64,000 bases of DNA from Xylogone sp. PMI_703 (taxonomy: Eukaryota; Ascomycota; Leotiomycetes), in assembly GCA_021399445.1 (NCBI GenBank), contig JAJTUQ010000001.1, positions 6,262,001-6,326,000 on the forward strand, given 5' to 3'. The first letter of the stretch is position 1. Each line of letters starts with the position of its first letter. The translations under genes were made by a program, and so were the position numbers. The notes under the pieces were generated by a model. The model was given only the letters and a program-made list of their open reading frames with translations, was not told where the DNA came from and ran no database searches. Shown here piece by piece: positions 57,501-64,000 of this stretch.

Positions 57501-58442
57501 GTTGTTTTGGGGAGCCCCCTGAGACGCAGGATGGTACTGCTGCTGCTGCTGCGTATGCGTATGCGTACTCTGTAAATGAACACCTTGCTTCATCGAACAC
57601 CCTTTTGATTTTTTTTGGATTTTTTGCGCTTTCGTGCTTCTGTGCTTCCGCTATTACGACGCGGAGGTACCGTCCCGGCACTTCTGAGCTGTCGCCACGG
57701 GCCCTTCGCTCGCCTCGTTGGAGCCTTCGTTTGTGCCTCGTTTGTGCCCAAAAAACAGGATCCCTTATCGGGGCGTCCTAGCACGCTTATTGTTCCCGTA
57801 GCCTAGCCTAGTAGTGCCGCCTCTCTATCCGTCCAAGCTTCCACAAACCCATCTGACTCTCCGCTCATTCTCTCTCTTGTTGATTACTGTGTGAATTCTG
57901 CTGCCACTATTGCAACAAGTGAAAGGTGAAAAGCATTCTGCCACTCAGCAATGAGAAGGCGCACCTCACCACCTTGAAATCTCGCCCAGTCTCCTTGACC
58001 AGCTCTCGTGGTTGTTTGTGGTCTCCGAAACCCCCTCTGCGCGATCGCAGCTGCTGGGCTGTACAATTGGCAGACGGGATTTTGGCGCCGCTGATTGGAC
58101 GAGCCTGCGCCAACGCACAAGTACCCCAGCCGTCCTCTTACCCGTAACAAAGCTCTGTTATTCACATCGCATCACCCATCAACCTCCTCACTCTTTCACT
58201 TCCCGTCGTCTCACCTCCACGACGACCATTCCGCCAGCAGTCCATTCCTTTCATTTTTGTCTTTTCTTTTCATCGACCATACCCTGGCTGGAGTCATTGG
58301 GCACATCCTGGCCACTCGGCATCACCGTCACTGTCGAACCGTCGCAAGTACTTGAGGCTTGTGCTGGTTCTCGACGGCGATATCCCTTCCTTTTACTTAA
58401 TGTATCTTTATTCTAATCTTTGGTGACTTCCTCACAACCGCA
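54510..58442. promoter_or_regulatory. 3.9-kb intergenic region, long upstream region of the large 3' gene
   Basis: No gene supported. 57.0-58.4 kb is GC-richer with microrepeats: CACTGGCTCACTGGCTC near 57343, CAGTGAACAGTGAACACTG near 57376, five TGC units followed by GTATGC repeats at 57536-57566. A pyrimidine-rich block (58180-58275) precedes the ATG at 58443. 54.5-56.9 kb is unremarkable. Confidence 0.45.
57536..57566. repeat. TGC trinucleotide and GTATGC hexanucleotide microsatellite
   Basis: (TGC)5 directly followed by GTATGCGTATGCGTAC. Upstream of the 1753-residue gene; about 880 bp before its start. Confidence 0.6.
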
Positions 58443-61400
58443 ATGGGGGCCGATTCGCGCAAGGGCCCTCCCTTACCAGTGCCCACCGACACCGAGAGCA
58501 CCACCGGTGTCACCGAGTCGGGCTCAAAAGCTGCTACCAGCAACCAGGGCGAATACCTTCTGCCCGAGGATGGAAGTCCCGTTACGATCGCTACCAAACG
58601 AAAGAAGCATGAGAGATCACAGAGCAGTCTCAGTGCCAACAGGTCACACACCTCTCTCTTGATCGAATACTTTGAAGGAGGAAAAGGCAGCTCGTCTGAG
58701 CCTCGCCGGCCCTCCGTTAGGGTCAAAGTTACGCCTTCTTCGAAGGGCAAGAGCCGATCCGAAAGTAGTGATCACCATATCCAGATAACCGAGAGCAGAT
58801 CAAGCCGCAAGTCGTCCCATAGCAAGCGTGGGCTCCTGACCAACAGCGACAGGCGGGACGAAAGCCCACATGAATCGTATGCCTCGTTCACGGAAGGTTC
58901 AAACCTTACCACCGCAAGTGATCCAATTGAGGTGGAAATAAGACCACGGAGAGTGTCAAGCCCTCTTATCCCTACCAATGACAACCCAAAATATGTTCAG
59001 CTGAATCCCTCCGAGGTCTCTTCGGTGCCAGCCGACAGTTTCTTCGACGGCAAGTCATCCAATGAGCGATCAATAGAGCGGAAACGCAGCCAAAGTCTGC
59101 CAAGGACCGAGACATCAAGGAGCGGTGATAAACTGAAAGCTCCTACACGCCAACGAAGTCGCAGTCTCAGCCGCGAGCGAATAGTAGTTCAGAAAGCCGT
59201 CGAAAAGGTTCGTCGAGACAAGAACGAACGTGATAAGTCTGACCGCGACAAATCTGAGCGCCGGAGAAAGCATCGTAGCAGAAGTCGAAGCGTCAGCAAT
59301 AGTGAGCTCTACACTGAAAGCATTCGATCCCCTCGGGGTAGGTCAAGCCGCCACCACGACGATGCCGGAGCTTCGGGGGTGGATCTCAGTGTCCCCAATT
59401 CTCAGGTGAGCCGTGCATCTGACCGGTATTCTGTTCGATCAGCTGCATCCAAGTCTTCTTCAATCAACAACCCCAAATTACTCGAAACTGTTGAAGATGC
59501 TATTCGAAGGCTTATCCTACCTGAATTAACGGCTCTCAAGAGAGAACAAAGCAAGCGTTCAAGCCAGGGACGAGACCTTGGAGAATCTGTGACTTCAGGT
59601 AGCGCCGTTTCTAGAGATGCCAGAGATGATGAATCCTCATCTAAAAGGCGGCTCGCAGAACGAGACACTGGCGTGGAGATTTTGGGCAAGGGAAAATCCG
59701 CATCAGGAGACGCTGGTGCTGGCAAGCTTCGGAAGGAACGAGGTCTACGGGAAGACAACTTGGAAGACACAGTTGAAAAGCGTAGCAATGATCGAAATCA
59801 TGATCTCGAGGCCGTGGCTGTTGGTGCAGGAATTGGTGCACTAACCTCTGCTGCCCTAGACAAACATGAATCACAGGATTCGATAAGTGAGAAGAGAGAA
59901 CGGCGCCGCAGGAGGAAGAGTCGTAGCAGAAGCGATGTGAACGAGAGCTACGAAGACCTTGAGGAGTTAGCGCCGCCTCGAATGCCACTTATGAGTGAGA
60001 TCAATGCCTCGGACATAACCAGAACCTCGATATTGTCCGCAGAGACGGAGGATAGACCTAACTCAGCAAGTTTGGAGCGTGTAGCTCAAATTCGGCAAGT
60101 CTCAAGAGGTTTAGTATCGACGACCCCGCCAATGCAAAAGGGTCTGGACACCCAATCCATTGAGAATTCTCGTGAACCTCCCGCTTCACACAATCTCGAA
60201 GGAGGTATGACAGAGTATGAACTGGACGAGCATGGAAGGAAGGTACCTGCTGTTCAACCACGTGACGCTACTGCTGCAGGGGAACACCTGGAGGCTCACT
60301 CCGCCGAGACTTCTATCGATACGGATTTATCAAATCTCCATCAGTATACTCAGGGTTACGATGATGGCTATTATGATCATGGTTACTACCAGCATCAACT
60401 GGAGGTTCCTCCACCACTCCGATACGTACCCTACGGGCACGATAGGCGCGGCCTGAGTCCTATTCAGAGTGTTTCTGGATACAGCGACGACGTGGAGTCT
60501 AAGCAGCACCGTCGTGACTCTAGATTGACTCATAGCACCGGCTCATATTCCTCTCTCAATAAATCTGCTCAGAACAAGGATTCAGGCAGGTCCATAAGAT
60601 CAGCTGATTCTCTGGGTGATGTTCACGGAAATCCCCATGACTTTGCGGAAGTCAGGCTGGGTGGTCTTGCCGACTCCGAGTTAACTCAGGATAGTGATGA
60701 GTTTAAACGTATGACGACATATACGGAGGAGAGCGAGGGTGCAGCCACTACTGGCCGAGATGTCCATGGTCTTGGAGAAAACCCGGGCTATGTTCATACA
60801 CCTGTGACCGTGGAATCAGCAGTCGCTTCTTTGGTAAACGAGTCTGAACTCTCTGGCAATAATGGCCAATATGACCGCAGAGCATCGGTTGGCTCATTCG
60901 AAGAAGGTTCTGAAAGACACTTCACAAGCCGCGGAAACAGCCCTACAAAACGTGATATGCCTGGTGATTCTGCCGTTGACCAAGAACATCTTAGTCAATC
61001 CGACAGCCCCGTTAAGTATACCGAGGAGTATGATCTTGATGACCAAGGCCGCAAAATAGCGATGCCAAAGACAAAGAGGAAGGGAATCGCAGGTATCATT
61101 GCAGCCAACGCAGCAGCTGTTGTTCTAGGCAGGCAGCGTAATAAGAAGAAAGTCGATCCTGATGAAATAGAATATGAAGAACGTGGTGAAGATACGGGAG
61201 CCCCATTGCAAAAGTCTTTCAAGGAGAGAGCAATGGAGGGGCAAGGCCAGAGTCATATTCTATCTCCTCGCCATAGTGTTGACGTGCCGTTGAGTGATGT
61301 TGCAAGCCAAGAACAGCTCAGGATGGGTGCTAGCGGAGTCCCAGATCTAGAAAACCCAATGCCTGAAATTGGCTATGGAGACGAGGGTTCCGAAGTGACA

Positions 61401-63812
61401 ACTAACCCATCCATCATTCAGGGTCCTGTGGATGATGACCGAGTGGAAGTAGGTCTACACGAGCCTATTACCAACCCTTCCACTCCTAGACCTCGAGGTA
61501 GTGGAGCAGCAGATGCAGAAGTTAATGGTGTTAGAGAGGGTGGCCAAGATGAGGAGTGGCAAAGAGATTCTGCAGACCGTAAACGCGATACTCTTATCAC
61601 CAATCCTTACGAAGGTACAAGTCCAATTGCTGCAATTGGTGGTGGTATATTGGACGAATCCGCCTATCAAGGTTTTGCTCCCTCGAAACTTGACTTTCAA
61701 GGTAGTAGCCCTCTTCCAAAGGACGAAGGCTACATCTCGTCGGCGCCAAATGCTCTTTCTCCGGGTGCAATCACCCCGGATCCCTTGTCCTCCAAGGGCG
61801 CTGGTCTTCTTGACCCTGAGATGGGAGAAGATCCTTTCTATACTTCAGGCCACTCCCGTCACCTTAGTGGGATGTCACATGGCATGGGCTCTCCACTGTA
61901 CGACAGCGCCACGGGTACGGGAATAGACCGGATCCAGTCCAAAGACATTGTAGCTTTGATGGACCATGTAAGTAATTCCTTCACTTGGATTTGTTTAGAT
62001 TAGTGCTAATATTCTACAGCTCACTGTTCGTGATGCTCAACGAAGTGCTCGCGACACAGAGTTACTTGTAACATTGGTCAGAACTGCCGCTGAGATGCGC
62101 AATTCCTTCGAGGATATGAAGAGATTACTCGCTGATACTGAAGATGTTATTATTACTGAGGTGCAAGGTAACACGGAGAATTCTATCAAGAGAGCTATCA
62201 ATGGCCCAAGGCCTCAGCCACCAAGTGCGCCACGCTCTCTCCGTCCAAGCTCCAATGATACCGTGGAGGACCTCCCTACAAAACGAAGGAATATCTTCCG
62301 TCGAGCTTTGAAAGGCTTGAGCTTAAAGAGCGCCAATGATTTGGGAAGAATTGAGGAAATGCTAGAGCAGTTGCTTGGAGAAGTTGAAGGCCTCAAGGCT
62401 GAAGGATTAAGAGTTCCACAAGGGTCAAGGGGTCTGGACGGCCATGACGAATACTACGACGAACTCGACCAGGAAGGCAATTATGAGCAAGATCATGGCT
62501 ACGAGCCGGAGGGCAACGCAGGAACATCTACTCCAAGCCATGCGAGTCGGTCAGGCCAGCTCTCAATTCCAAAATCGAGAGGTGCAAGTGCAACCAAGGG
62601 CTTCGATGGTAGCCGAATTAGCACCGTCCATGAAGGGGATGAAGACGAGCTTGATGACCATCAAGTGGAAGCCTCTTCCGAGCATCAATATACTGGAAAC
62701 CAATTCGAGGACACTCAGTACGAGAGCAATCAACATCTCGGAACGCCCGTTCGTGACATGGCTCGCGCCGATTCCGTTCCTCTCGGTACTCCTCCTCAGC
62801 AGCAGCTTCCTACTGGCTCACTTAGCAATGAAAACACCCCAAAAACGGATAAGAGCAAGAAGCATAAGTCAAGTAGCTCATCTGGATGGATCCCAAAAGT
62901 ATCCAGATGGTCTGAGACTACTGCATCTAGTGTGTTCAAAGGTTTCCGTAGCAGTGGCCGCAACAGCGGCCGAAAAGATGCAGAACAATTTGCAGATGCT
63001 GCTTCGAGATCTGGCTCGGATCTTGGCAATTTTGCAGAACAGCCAGATGCATATGGTGATGACAAGCTTCATTCTGGATTCTCTCAGGAACAAATCCAGC
63101 AATACAATGAGCAAGATCGCGCTCCTTCTCCATTCTCACCTGAGGATCCAAAATACAAGGCTCATAGGAACTCACTAAACCTGCTGCACCCACAGCCCCG
63201 TCCAGGCCCAACACATCGATACCAAACGCAGCTTGAGTCTAAAGCTCAGGACTTCACCACTCCAATGACGCCCAAGTCATTAGCCTGGGATTCACAAACC
63301 AGCCTCAACCGTCTCCCTGTGAATGCAAACGCAAACAGATATAGCCACGATACCGATAACCTATCGCCCGTTTCAGATGGAGGTTATTCACATGGTATTG
63401 ATGAAGCCCCAGCACGGCCTCCCAAGATCCCTGAAATGCCACCAAAAATAATGGCAAGTCAAGTCCAGAAACCAAGCCCATTACACAATGAGCAGTTTTC
63501 TCCAGCCCACACACCGTATCATAACGAGGGCAGTGGAGTGTACGATGAAGAAACCCCAAGGTCTGCATCCAGACAAATGTCTGGTGCGTTAGGAGTTCCA
63601 GCCAGGAAGCCAGTTGGGCCACGAAGCATGAGCTCGGCCTCCAGGAGTGGAGGAGACTTGAACCGAGAGGATGGTACAGTAATTCGAAGAAATAAGAACA
63701 GAGGTAAGTCTCACGACCAAGATCACAACATCTTTCCATGTCCTAAATGTTTCGTGTAGATACCTTTGGCAGTGTCAAATCCCATTACAGTGGTGAATCT
63801 GAAATCTTCTAG
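58443..63812 (+). CDS. Very large disordered Ser/Arg-rich fungal protein
   Basis: Three exons: 58443-61967, 62020-63703, 63760-63812; 1753 residues ending SHYSGESEIF. I do not recognise a family. The N-terminal 350 residues are Ser/Arg/Lys-rich with RS-like stretches (RQRSRSLSRERI; RRKHRSRSRSVS) around a basic coiled segment (KVRRDKNERDKSDRDKSERR). Two copies of an acidic-basic motif occur: EYELDEHGRKVP (about 590) and EYDLDDQGRKIA (about 865). Short Gly/Ala hydrophobic patches are present (AVGAGIGALTSAAL; GIIAANAAAVVLG). The best-folded part spans exon 1-2: IVALMDHLTVRDAQRSARDT, VRTAAEMRNSFEDMKRLLAD, FRRALKGLSLKSANDLGRIE and MLEQLLGEVEGL, a helical region. Remainder is Ser/Pro/Gln-rich. A cortical or cytoskeletal scaffold is conceivable but not shown. 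Confidence 0.82.
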
Positions 63813-64000
63813 AAAACCTAGTATTTCATGATTTGGATTACGATATCACTAGGCATGAAGCCGTGGGCGGTGCTGGATAATGACTACTGGTTTTAGGGGG
63901 GAAGCAATCTGGGTTGGATCTGGGAGTCGGCCGGGCATCTCGATGTTTACTTTGCTGTTTCATTTTCGTGCTTTTCGTGCTTTTCGGGGTCTTCTAAACC
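63813..64000. other. 3' region of the last gene
   Basis: 188 bp, ending with a short tandem TTTTCGTGC TTTTCGTGC. No gene. Confidence 0.5.

Overview
This window is chromosomal DNA from a filamentous ascomycete (Pezizomycotina). The evidence is many short introns (mostly 42-70 bp, GTANGT donors, CTAAC/CTGAC branch sites, YAG acceptors), protein families restricted to or typical of filamentous fungi (an Amu1/Par32-type GRGGAGN protein, an STS1/Cut8 tether, the second aconitase used in lysine synthesis), and the absence of prokaryotic operon structure. Several proteins look closest to Leotiomycetes (Helotiales-like), but that is an impression and no species can be named. I found no tRNA, rRNA, CRISPR array or intact transposon. 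I built 23 gene models by splicing open frames by eye; all exon phases were checked and close.

Layout. 1-14.9 kb is dense: a DUF2408/Cub1-like protein, an unrecognised charged protein, PEX19 (-), UBC9 (+), asparagine synthetase (+), mitochondrial porin/VDAC (+), a mitochondrial-type J protein (-), methionine aminopeptidase 2 (+) and sphingolipid delta-4 desaturase (+). 15.3-25.9 kb: VAP/Scs2 (-), a UBA-zinc finger-UBX protein (+), RAD52 (-), STS1/Cut8 (-) and a 1039-residue unknown (-). 27.3-40.2 kb: mitochondrial aconitase 2 (+), a PHD-finger protein (-), a SCY1-like pseudokinase (+), LST8 (-) and a 635-residue unknown (+).

40.2-58.4 kb is gene-poor: about 18 kb with only an Amu1/Par32-like gene, a previously easy-to-miss 88-residue cysteine-rich gene, and an FHA protein with a C-terminal membrane tail. 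It holds repeat-rich upstream DNA and a cluster of perfect hairpins (45.18-46.02 kb) with no protein gene. The window ends with a 1753-residue disordered, Ser/Arg-rich protein.

The genes are ordinary housekeeping functions and do not form an obvious pathway cluster. Many are arranged head-to-head with 300-600 bp shared upstream regions. Themes that recur are ER and peroxisome membrane biology (PEX19, VAP, SCY1-like, desaturase), ubiquitin/SUMO/proteasome (UBC9, UBX, STS1), DNA repair (RAD52) and TOR-linked nutrient control (LST8, Amu1/Par32, asparagine synthetase). Promoter motifs that fit the biology are visible: a TGAGTCA (CPC1/GCN4-type) site upstream of asparagine synthetase, two ACGCGA boxes plus CACGTG upstream of RAD52, and three tandem GATA cores upstream of the Amu1/Par32-like gene.
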